A DNA stretch of 38,987 bases from positions 1-38,987 of the forward strand of contig NZ_JAOAUU010000130.1 of NCBI RefSeq assembly GCF_030157465.1, written 5' to 3'. A program made the translations under genes and the position numbers. Shown in pieces: positions 19,240 through 26,900 of this stretch. Below the pieces are notes generated by a model. That model was not told the origin of the DNA and ran no database searches. It was given only the letters and a program-made list of their open reading frames with translations. This DNA comes from Zoogloea sp. (GTDB taxonomy: Bacteria; Pseudomonadota; Gammaproteobacteria; Burkholderiales; Rhodocyclaceae). Each line of letters opens with the position of its first letter. The first letter of the stretch is position 1.

Positions 19240-19860
19240 GTGAATATGGCAGATGTCCTGGTTGCAGATCATCACGCTGTAGTTCGAAGCGGAATCAAGG
19301 AGTTCTTGGGGGCGACCAAGGATCTACACCTCGTTGGAGAGGCCGGCACGGCCTGCGAGCTTTTCGAATTGCTGAAGCGTGTTGCGTGCGACGTGGTGCT
19401 GCTCGAGATCAACTTGCCGGACATGAATGGGCTGGAGGTTCTCAAACGCATCAAGCGGGAGAGATCCGATCTGCCGGTATTGTTTTTCAGCATCTTTTCC
19501 GAAGACGACTTCGCCATTCCGGCAATCAACGACGGCGCGTCAGGCTATCTGACAAAGGATTGCCCGCCTGAGCAAATTCTGATGGCGCTCCGCACCATAG
19601 CCACCGGCGCCCGCTACTTCTCTCCCCGACTAACGGAAAAGCTGCTCGCCGGAACGGTGAATACGGGCAGGAAGATGCCGTATGAAACGCTTTCACAGAA
19701 GGAAAGGGATCTTCTGCTGCTGCTCAGCGAAGGCATGGCAACCAAGAAAATTGCCAGCAGCATGAATTTGAGCGTGAAAACGATCAACACCTACCGATCA
19801 CGTCTTCTGAAAAAAACTTGGCCTGGATTCGAATGCCGGTGTGACACGCTACGTCATTGA
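19240..19860 (+). CDS. NarL/FixJ-type response regulator with altered phospho-acceptor and frameshifted C-terminus
   Basis: A receiver domain (about 1-120) joined to a LuxR-type helix-turn-helix (LSQKERDLLLLLSEG, then LSVKTINTYRSRLL). The conserved Lys is present in YLTKD, but the usual phospho-acceptor Asp is Glu (E56 in LLEINLP, codon GAG), and the acidic pair reads D10-H11. The C-terminus is broken: after LLKK the frame reads TWPGFECRCDTLRH and stops. Removing one A from the seven-A run at 19810-19816 restores LGLDSNAGVTRYVIEKKLG and a stop at 19876, the normal family ending. The start may be GTG at 19240 or ATG at 19246. It is either an error, a slippage-controlled gene or an early pseudogene. 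Confidence 0.82.
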   Translation: MNMADVLVADHHAVVRSGIKEFLGATKDLHLVGEAGTACELFELLKRVACDVVLLEINLPDMNGLEVLKRIKRERSDLPVLFFSIFSEDDFAIPAINDGASGYLTKDCPPEQILMALRTIATGARYFSPRLTEKLLAGTVNTGRKMPYETLSQKERDLLLLLSEGMATKKIASSMNLSVKTINTYRSRLLKKTWPGFECRCDTLRH

Positions 19861-19920
19861 GAAAAAACTGGGGTGAAGCCTCGGTTTTGGGCCGGCAAGT
19901 CCAATTCAGCAGATCAACGG

Positions 19921-19970
19921 CCATCGATGTTCAGTTCAATGTCGGCTTACGCTGCGCCAACCCGACCTGC
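19921..19970. repeat. palindromic intergenic repeat, family A, partial copy 3
   Basis: Half of the family A element, with catcgatgttcagttcaatg followed by tcggcttacgctgcgccaac and ccgacc; only the right-hand end is well conserved. It lies between the response regulator and the oxidoreductase remnant. Confidence 0.5.
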
Positions 19971-20068
19971 TTGCTTTTTCGTGTGAAAAGGCTTTGTTGG
20001 ACATCGAAATAAAGATGTTTACACACGAACAGCTTTATTCCGGCGTCGAAAGTCTTATCGGTGGCGCA

Positions 20069-20345
20069 GCGGGCCAGGATCTGCCAGCAGTTGCAGGGCC
20101 CGGGGATGGGGCCGGTTTTGGTGTAGGCGCAGATGGCGCCGCAGAAGGCGATGCGGGCGAACATGGCCAGGTTGAGGAGCGCCGCGTCGAGGATTTCGCC
20201 GCCCACGTTGTTGAAGAAGATGTCGAATTCCTTGAAGCGCACGGCGCCCGGCTTGTCCATGTGCTCGATCATCGGCGAGCCGTTGTCGTAGAAGACTTCG
20301 AGCAGGCGGTAGTCGCAGGCCGGCAGGCCGAGGAACGAGCCAGCA
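20069..20345 (-). pseudogene. remnant of a CurA-like NADP-dependent oxidoreductase
   Basis: The minus-strand peptide contains FDIFFNNVGGEILDAALLN, then ARIAFCGAI, then TGPIPGPCNCWQILAR. This is the C-terminal half of the nucleotide-binding domain of a medium-chain, zinc-free reductase of the CurA/PTGR family, the same family as the intact gene at 30583-31584. Neither the N-terminal half nor the C-terminal end is present. The peptide before VRFKEFDIFF (with LPACDYRLLEVFYDNGSP) does not fit this family, so the fragment may be a fusion of two unrelated pieces. It has no plausible start and lies in decayed DNA between repeats. Confidence 0.65.
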
Positions 20346-20410
20346 GGATTTTCTCAATTCCGAATGACGCGCGCTGGCCGGCGCCGAATAATCAATTGAG
20401 GAGACACACG

Positions 20411-20647
20411 ATGACGGATATCACCGGCCTGCCCCGGACCGACAATTACCTGCTTGGCCACGCCCCCATGGACGACACCCACCGGGCGTTCGTCGAAGTG
20501 GTGGATGCCATGCTGAGCTGCGCCGACGAAGACTTTGCCCAGACGCAGCGAGCCTTCATCGTGCATGCCGAAAAGCACCTTGCCGACGAAAAGGCGTGGA
20601 TGGAGGTCAGTGATTTTCCGGCCTTCAGTCGCCCATCCCCGCATTGA
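20411..20647 (+). pseudogene. truncated bacteriohemerythrin
   Basis: A 78-residue product with the start of a bacteriohemerythrin, an oxygen-binding di-iron four-helix protein. The first two helices are normal: H17 and H24 in LGHAPMDDTH, then H52 and H56 with E60 in VHAEKHLADE, ending in WMEVSDFPA. The family then needs two more helices with the CHxxEH-type ligands, but here the frame runs into the family B repeat at 20623 and stops after FSRPSPH. The iron site cannot be completed, so it is a disrupted gene. A good GAGGAGA ribosome site precedes ATG 20411. An open frame reaching upstream to 19994 has no coding character. Confidence 0.8.
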
Positions 20648-20696
20648 ATCAAGGGCAAGCTGTTGATCAAAGTCCGCGGGCGACTGAAGTCGCGCC
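20623..20696. repeat. MITE-like repeat, family B, copy 1
   Basis: Ends are the palindromes cttcagtcgccc and gggcgactgaagtcgc, joined by a segment that matches the copy at 22985-23065 in the same orientation: gtcgcccatcc, gaatca, ggcaagc, gttga, agtccgcgggcgactgaagt. It interrupts the hemerythrin gene. With its twin it brackets the TonB receptor gene as a direct repeat. Confidence 0.7.
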
Positions 20697-20718
20697 TAAG
20701 CCAAGTCGACCCCTGGCT

Positions 20719-22836
20719 TCAAAAACTGGCGCGCAAGCTCAGGCGCAGGGTTTGCGGTTCCAGCGGGTGAACCAGCCGGCCGTCGATGCCGCCGCCGCAG
20801 CTGCCCGACAGTGTTTCGTTGCGGGTACAGGCGCCGCCCCAGTACTCGATGTCGTTGGCCTTGCGCTTGAACAGGTTGAGCACGTCCAGCGTCAGCTGAA
20901 GCCTGGGATCGATGCGATAGCCCAGTTTCAGGTTGGTGAGCAGGAACGGGGTGGATTTTTCCTGGCCGGTTTCCTCCAGCGGATAGGCGCCCAGGTAGCG
21001 CAGGCGCACTCCGCCAAACCATTTGCCGCCGGGGTCGAGCGTGCCGCCAAGCGAGGCTGTAAGGGGTATGGCATTGGGCACACGGGTGCCGCCCGTGTCG
21101 GCGTTGGCCTGCTTGAAGCGGGCGTGGGAAAGGGCCACATCCGCGTCGATGATCACGCCATGGGCGGCGGTGATGTAATTGGACCATTCGAGGCCGTGGC
21201 GGCGTGAGGCGCCTTTGGGCTCGGTGACACCTTCGTCGCCGATGAAGACCAGCTCCGAGGCGAGGTCCATCTGCCACACCGACAGGCTGCTGCTCCAGCC
21301 CGGCAGCGGCATGGTGCGCATGCCGATTTCCGACCCTCTGGCCTTGACCAGCAGCGGAACCCGGCTGATCGCGCTGCCATCGACCGGGTTGACGGTGCTG
21401 GTTGCACCGCGCGCATCGTTGCTGTGAAAGCCGTGCCCCCAGTTGGCGTAGAACTCGGTTGCGCCGAGCAGCTGGAAGGGGCCGAGCACGAGGCCGAGCT
21501 TGGGGCTGGTCTGGCCGGCGCGTGTCTTGCCGCCGTTGCCCAGGTTGAATTCGCCGCCGGTGGCCGTAACCCTGGCGTCCACTTCGTCGTGCCGGAGGCC
21601 GACCGTGCTACGCAGCCACGGTTGCCATTCGGTGCGGGCTTCGAGGAACAGGCTGGCCGATGTCTCGGTGATCCTGTCCTGCCGCACCGTGTCCGTGCGC
21701 AGCCTGTCCTCGGTGCGGTACAGGCCGACCGAACGGATGCGGTCCTGGCGCAACTGGATGCCGGCGCTCAGTTCCGAATCCCTGAATGCCGGCCCTAGAA
21801 ACCAGCTGCGGCTGGCCTGGCCGCCCCACACGGTGCGCGCATCCGCCTGTTCGTGCTGGTCACCCTGCGGGCCGTTGATGAAGCCCGAGGGCGCCGAGAA
21901 CAGGTTCAGGCCGTAGTTGATGACGTAAAAGCCGGCCCTGCTGGCGCCGTCCTGGTCGGGGCGAGCCCATTCACCCGACAGGCTGTAACGGTGGGTCTTG
22001 CCGCCGTCCCTGGGGGAGAGCGCGCCGTAGCGGCCGATTTCTCCGCTGTCGATGGCTCGCTCCGGCACATGTTCGGTGGCCGTCCAGCTGGCCGCGTAGG
22101 CCATGGCGGTGAGTGAGAAACCCTTGGCCGCGGTGCCGTCGGAGAGGCGCAGCACGGCGTTGTGCTTCTTCAGGTTTTCCGGCTGCTGCCACGGGCCGTC
22201 GTTGCCGGCGAGTTCAAGCGCGCCGAGCAGTTGCAGGCCGCCACCGACTTCCCGGCTGCCTGCCGCCAGCGCACGGCGGTAGCCGTTCTGGCCGAGGCTG
22301 ATGTCGGCAAAGGGGCTGGCCAGCTGACGTTGATAGTCGATACGCGCTGAGCCGGTAGTTGCAAAATCCCCGTCCTCGGCGGAGTAAACGCCCTTGCGGT
22401 ATTTGAGGCTGCCAATCAGTTCGGGGATCAGGAAGTTCAGATCCATGTAGCCCTGCCCGTGAGCGTGGCTGACCATGTTCACGGGCATTCCCATGACGTG
22501 GGTGGAAAAATCGCTGCCGTGGTCGAGGTTGAAACCGCGCAGGAAATACTGGTTGGCCTTGCCGTCGCCCGAGTGCTGGGTGACCACCATGCCGGGGATG
22601 GTTTCCATGACTTCGGCAGGCCGCAGCAGCGGGCGATTGGCCAGCTGCCTGGCAGTGACCGTGCCTTCGGTGGCGGAATCGGCGACGCCGATCAGATCCT
22701 GGCTGCGGGTGCTGACCGTGACTTCCTGCAGCGTCGGAACGCCTGCGGCGTGGGCGATGCCCGAGAGCGCACTGGCCAGCAGGGCGGCAATGGCGGAAGC
22801 GTTGCCGCGGGAAAGAGCGAGAACGGTGGCGTGCAA
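20719..22836 (-). CDS. TonB-dependent outer membrane receptor
   Basis: About 705 residues: signal peptide (hydrophobic AIAALLASALSGIAHA, cleavage after AHA), plug domain with LQEVTVSTRSQ, VMETIPGMVVTQH and FLRGFNLDHG, then a 22-strand-type barrel ending in the terminal Phe of LRLSLRASF needed for outer membrane assembly. Its role is energy-dependent uptake of a bound metal complex or nutrient. No ATG gives a sensible N-terminus; I chose TTG at 22836, preceded by CGGAGA at a suitable distance. The frame stays open to 23175, but that part reads through repeats. It follows the CobN-like/ExbB/DUF2149 genes in the same direction, suggesting a corrinoid, cobalt or tetrapyrrole ligand. The ligand is inferred from context only. 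Confidence 0.85.
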   Translation of the reverse strand: MHATVLALSRGNASAIAALLASALSGIAHAAGVPTLQEVTVSTRSQDLIGVADSATEGTVTARQLANRPLLRPAEVMETIPGMVVTQHSGDGKANQYFLRGFNLDHGSDFSTHVMGMPVNMVSHAHGQGYMDLNFLIPELIGSLKYRKGVYSAEDGDFATTGSARIDYQRQLASPFADISLGQNGYRRALAAGSREVGGGLQLLGALELAGNDGPWQQPENLKKHNAVLRLSDGTAAKGFSLTAMAYAASWTATEHVPERAIDSGEIGRYGALSPRDGGKTHRYSLSGEWARPDQDGASRAGFYVINYGLNLFSAPSGFINGPQGDQHEQADARTVWGGQASRSWFLGPAFRDSELSAGIQLRQDRIRSVGLYRTEDRLRTDTVRQDRITETSASLFLEARTEWQPWLRSTVGLRHDEVDARVTATGGEFNLGNGGKTRAGQTSPKLGLVLGPFQLLGATEFYANWGHGFHSNDARGATSTVNPVDGSAISRVPLLVKARGSEIGMRTMPLPGWSSSLSVWQMDLASELVFIGDEGVTEPKGASRRHGLEWSNYITAAHGVIIDADVALSHARFKQANADTGGTRVPNAIPLTASLGGTLDPGGKWFGGVRLRYLGAYPLEETGQEKSTPFLLTNLKLGYRIDPRLQLTLDVLNLFKRKANDIEYWGGACTRNETLSGSCGGGIDGRLVHPLEPQTLRLSLRASF

Positions 22837-22984
22837 GGGGATTCTCCGTACATCTAAGTGCTGTGTGTTGATCGGGCAGCGGCGGTCGGCTTTTCGGTTG
22901 GCTCTGCCATCGTTGTCTGTGGATGACGCACCCTGTGTGATGCAGGGGCCGGATGTGTGGGCTGTATGCCGGGGGCTGGATGTA

Positions 22985-23065
22985 GGGGCGACTTCAGTCG
23001 CCCATCCGTGCGTCGAATCACAGGCAAGCCGTTGACCGGAGTCCGCGGGCGACTGAAGTCGCCCC
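22985..23065. repeat. MITE-like repeat, family B, copy 2
   Basis: The two ends are palindromes, ggggcgacttcagtcgccc and gggcgactgaagtcgcccc, and are also inverted copies of each other, around a 40-bp core shared with the copy at 20623-20696. It is the fuller of the two copies, about 81 bp, and non-coding. Confidence 0.75.
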
Positions 23066-23067
23066 TT

Positions 23068-23132
23068 CACGTCGCCCCTGCACGTCGCTCCTGCACGTCG
23101 CCCCTGCACGTCGCTCCTGCACGTCGCTCCTG
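23068..23132. repeat. five tandem copies of a 13-bp repeat
   Basis: The unit cacgtcgcccctg or cacgtcgctcctg is repeated five times without spacers. The unit resembles the end of the adjacent family B palindrome (gtcgcccct), so the array probably arose by slippage at its edge. It lies between DUF2149 and the TonB receptor. Confidence 0.85.
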
Positions 23133-23189
23133 CAAAGGCATACACCTGCAACCGACACAAAGATTCCACAGGCAATGGCGGACACAGCC

Positions 23190-23522
23190 TTACGGTGTGC
23201 GCGCCTTGCCCGGTTCAACCAGGATCAGCTGGCCGGTCTTCGGGTCGCGAAAGACTTCGCCGACCCGATCGAAGCCGGCGCCGGCCTGGCCCATGCCGTC
23301 GGCGGGGCGTTCGATGGACTGGCCCTTGTCCACGGGTTTCGGCGGCGACAGCGCGCCCTGGGTGCTGGCCGCGAGCGCGGCGAGCAGGCCGCAGGCGAAC
23401 ACCAGCATCACGTCCACCAGATTGACCAGGCTGGCGCGGGGGTCTTCGTCCCGGTCGTCGAAACGGGCGTCGAGGCGGGAATACAGGCGCAGGCGCTTGC
23501 GCGGTGGCGGGGCGGATTTCAT
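23190..23522 (-). CDS. DUF2149 membrane protein
   Basis: A 110-residue protein with one membrane segment (LVNLVDVMLVFACGLLAALA, about 32-51) and a C-terminal domain ending in FRDPKTGQLILVE, the signature of DUF2149. An ExbD/TolR-like topology, with a short cytoplasmic N-terminus and a periplasmic tail, makes it a plausible stand-in for ExbD beside an ExbB-like partner. Its start overlaps the ExbB-like stop by 4 bases. The same family occurs with CobN-like and ExbB-like genes in Bacteroidetes hmu loci. Exact function not known. Confidence 0.85.
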   Translation of the reverse strand: MKSAPPPRKRLRLYSRLDARFDDRDEDPRASLVNLVDVMLVFACGLLAALAASTQGALSPPKPVDKGQSIERPADGMGQAGAGFDRVGEVFRDPKTGQLILVEPGKARTP

Positions 23523-23956
23523 TCGTCACCCTCCAGGGCTTCGAGCATTTCTTCGTACCAGCGGCGCCGCAGCTTGCCGACCACGAGGCCACCGATGCCG
23601 GCGACGAGGCCCAGCACGGTGGCGTCGAAGGCGACCGTCACGGCGCTGGCAAGCTCGGACGGATTGCCCTGACCCAAGGCGGCAAGGCCCGGTCCGAGGG
23701 GAATGATGGTGGCCATCAGGCCAAGCATCGGCGGGATGCGGGCGAGCAGGTCGGCACGTTCAAGACGGTGGCGCGCAACGCGCTGGATGAGCTGCAGATC
23801 GCCCGTTGCGGCGAGACGCTTGAGGCCCCAGAAGCGCTCGCCGAATGCCAGGCCGGCTTCGGCCAGGGCAATGGCGCAGGCCATGATGAGTGCGAAAAGA
23901 GCGGGGGTGAGCAGCCAGGTAACGGCCTGGTGCAGCCAGGAGAGCGCGTCGTTCAT
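23519..23956 (-). CDS. MotA/TolQ/ExbB-type proton channel protein
   Basis: A 145-residue inner membrane protein with an N-terminal membrane helix (LLTPALFALIMACAIALAEA) and two more around ARIPPMLGLMATIIPLGPGL and AFDATVLGLVAGIGGLVVG, the core that forms the proton path in ExbB and TolQ. It is shorter than ExbB of E. coli. It is joined by 4-base overlaps to the CobN-like gene upstream and the DUF2149 gene downstream, so the three are translationally coupled. It is expected to use the proton gradient to energise either the TonB receptor or the exported CobN-like protein. Confidence 0.88.
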   Translation of the reverse strand: MNDALSWLHQAVTWLLTPALFALIMACAIALAEAGLAFGERFWGLKRLAATGDLQLIQRVARHRLERADLLARIPPMLGLMATIIPLGPGLAALGQGNPSELASAVTVAFDATVLGLVAGIGGLVVGKLRRRWYEEMLEALEGDE

Positions 23957-26900
23957 CGGGGTTTTACCGGGTTGTTGCGGGTGGAGGAAAAGCGTCGGCC
24001 ACTCCAGGCGAGGCCGAGCAGGAAAATCAGCGGGGCCAGCGTCAGCGCGGCCGGCGGGATGCCTGTCGCGGCGGGCGCCAGGCTGGGCTTGAGTTCGTAG
24101 TAGCGGTCGGGCGCGGGCGGCGGGGTGTCAGCGGGCGCTTCAGCGGGCGTGTCGACTTTGGCGCCGGCCTGCGCCGGGGCGGGGGCCGACGGCGTGCTGC
24201 CCGATGCCGGCGTTATCAAAGGGGAGGCGGCCACCGGTGCCGCCGGTGCCAGGTTCGCCCCTTGGGCGCGGGCGAGGGTGACGCCCAGGGCTTCGGCATC
24301 GGCCGCATCGATCTGCGGTTTGAGCCAGTTCCACATGGGGTGATTGGGCGCTGCGTGACCACTGCCGGGCAGGCCGTTCCTGGCCACCAGCCGGGCCAGC
24401 TCGCCCCCCATCTGGCGGATGGTGGCTTCGTCGGCTTTCCAGAAACCCTTTTCGGCGGCGACCATGAAGATGGCCAGCATGTGGGCCTTCACGTGGGCGT
24501 TCTGGCCTTGCTCGAGAAAGCGCGGCAGACCGAGCTTCTGCTTGTCGTCGAAGTAGGTTTCCTTGACCTCGTCCCAGGCCCATTGCTTGATCAGGTCGGG
24601 TCGGGTGACCTGCCAGCCCCACAGGTTTTCGAGAAACTCCTGGCCCATCGTGCGGGCGCCGGCGTAGCCGTGCTTCATCAGCGGCTTGAGCCAGGCCGGG
24701 TTGAGGTAGCGGCCGCGGAGTTCGGACAGCAGCGCGGTGGCCAGCGGCTCGACTTCCGGGTGCGCCGCATCGGCGTGCTGCAGGATCAAGGCTTCCGGCG
24801 GCCGTCCGGTGAGGGTTTCGATGCCCACCGACATGCCGCCGAGATAGTCGAAGGCGTCGTTGTTGTCGAGCAGGCCATAGAGGTTGCTGGCCCGCCCGTG
24901 ATAGCTGCGGGTGACGCCGGCCAGGGCTGTCTCGAAGGCCTGATGCGCCGCGTCGCCGCTGGAGTCGAGGCCGTAGGCGTGGCCCATGCGCTTGAGGTAG
25001 ATGCGGCCGAGTTCGTCACGCTCTTTCCACGCGCCGGATCTTTCGGCAAGGCGATTGACGCCGGCGCTGTAGGCGCCCGGTGGGTCACCGAAGATGCGCG
25101 TTGCCGCCGCGCGCCCGGCTTCGGGCAGGCTGAGGCCGGCCTTGGCAAGGATGTCGATGCGCTTCAGCCAGGCCGCGGCAACGAGGTTGTCGGCGAGGGG
25201 CTGACGGCCGTGCTCGATGCCCTTGCCGGCCGGGGCGAGGGCGGCGGCGAGCGCGTCTTTCAGCTCCGGGCGGATGTCGAGCAGCAGGTCGGCGGAGGCG
25301 GCAAGGGCCAGCAGGCCGGCCCGGTCCACCTGCCGGAGCAGGTTGGGGTAAAGGTCGCGGAACAGGCCCGAGGTGGTGACGATCACGTCACGCCGGGGGC
25401 GGCCAGGCAGCAGGCGCACGTCGGTGACGATGCCGCGGGCGTTCCACACCGGTTCGGTGCCCAGCAGCGAGAGGCAGAAGGCGACCATCGCGCCTTCGTC
25501 GCGCACCGCGTCGGAGGCCCACAGGATCACCGCGTCGCTGTCGACGCCGGCGTTTTTCTTGCGCGGGCGGGCCGTGGCCTTGTCGGCCAGTGTCGCCCCG
25601 AGGGCATAGCCGAGGCGGGTGGGCAGCAGGTCGCCGTCCACCGCGTGAAAGTTGCGTCCGGTGGGCAGGGCTTCGGGTGAACGCAGCGGATCGTTACCTT
25701 TGCCCGGCGCCACGAAGCGCCCGGCAAGGCCGGCCAGCAGGCCTTCCATTTCGAGGCGGGGCGAGATCGCCAGCTTTTCGGCGATGGCCGCATCAAAGCC
25801 GCCGGCCACCTGGCTCATGGAGTCGGCCATCAGCTTGAGGGATTCGGCGCTCCAGTCCTGCCCGAAGACATGCAGGCCGTGGGGCATGAACTTCTCTTGC
25901 AGCTTGGTGAGGTAGTGGCCGATCTCGTGGGCGAGGAGGTCGTCGTCGGCGTCCTCGAAACCAATGCCGCGGACCTCGAGCACGTCGGCCATCGAGGCTT
26001 CCAGCTCGGCCTTCAGGTTGAGCGCGATGACTTGCGTGCGCATGGTTTTGGCGGCCTGGGCCTTGAGGCTTTCGCTGTTGGCCGCTTCAAAGCTTTCCAC
26101 AACCTGACGCAATTCCAGCAGCTTGTCGTAGAGGGGCGTGGCAGACAGTGGCGGGGTGAGGTGATCGACGATCACGGCGAGCCCCCGGCGCTTGGCCTGA
26201 ATGCCTTCGCCTACGCCGTCCACGATGTAGGGGTAGACGCCGGGCAGGTCGGCGGCAATCAGGCTGGGGTAGTCGTCGGCAGTGAGGCCGACGGCTTTGC
26301 CGGGCAGGAATTCGTAGGTGGAATGGCGGCCCAGATGCACCACGGCGTCGGCGCGGAAGCGGTCGCGGATCCAGTGATAGAAGGCCAGATATTGATGCGG
26401 TGGCGCCACGCTGGTGTTGGCGTGCAGCAGTTCTTCATCCACCTCCCAGCCCCGTGGTGGCTGGGGGCCGACGAAGACCTTGCCAAAGACGAGGCCCGGC
26501 ACCAGCAGCTTGCCGTCGGCCACCATCACCTTGCCCGGGGTTTGTCCCCAGCCCCGCAGGCCCTCGACGCCGTGGCCGGCGAGGCGCCAGGCCAGGGACG
26601 ACAGGCTGGTGCAGCGACGCCGGGGCTGATCCGCCAGGCAGTCCCGGTAGCCGGCTTCCAGCGCCTTCAAGCCTGTGATGGTTTCCTGGCGCTTCGGGTG
26701 GTCGGCACCTTCGGCCAGGTGGTGGAGTTCCTTCATGACCGATTCGACCCGCTTGCGGCCGACGCTGCGCTCCCCGATCTGCTCGGCTTCCAGCACTTCG
26801 GCGTGCAGCCGGCCCAGGGGGCCGGACACCATCTCGCCCTGCACCCGCTCGGGCAGGGCGGCAAACCAGCGGCGGTAGTCGGCGGCGCTGACGCTGTTCA

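Larger units (their letters stand above)
22837..23189. other. repeat-rich gap between the TonB receptor and DUF2149 genes
   Basis: This 353-bp stretch holds the second family B repeat and a tandem 13-bp repeat (separate entries). The part nearest the receptor, 22837-22984, is probably its untranslated leader; I see no riboswitch or clear promoter in it. Confidence 0.5.

Noticed and set aside
19994-20410. N-terminal extension of the hemerythrin frame
   Set aside because: It is antisense to the CurA-like remnant, and the hemerythrin has a good ribosome site and normal start at 20411.
22837-22984. Second riboswitch in front of the TonB receptor
   Set aside because: None of the B12-box elements found at 28508-28696 occur here in order.
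23068-23132. CRISPR-like array
   Set aside because: The 13-bp units are contiguous, with no spacers and no cas genes nearby.
22837-23175. N-terminal extension of the TonB receptor to 23175
   Set aside because: It translates through the family B repeat and the 13-bp tandem array and would place the signal peptide more than 100 residues inside the protein.
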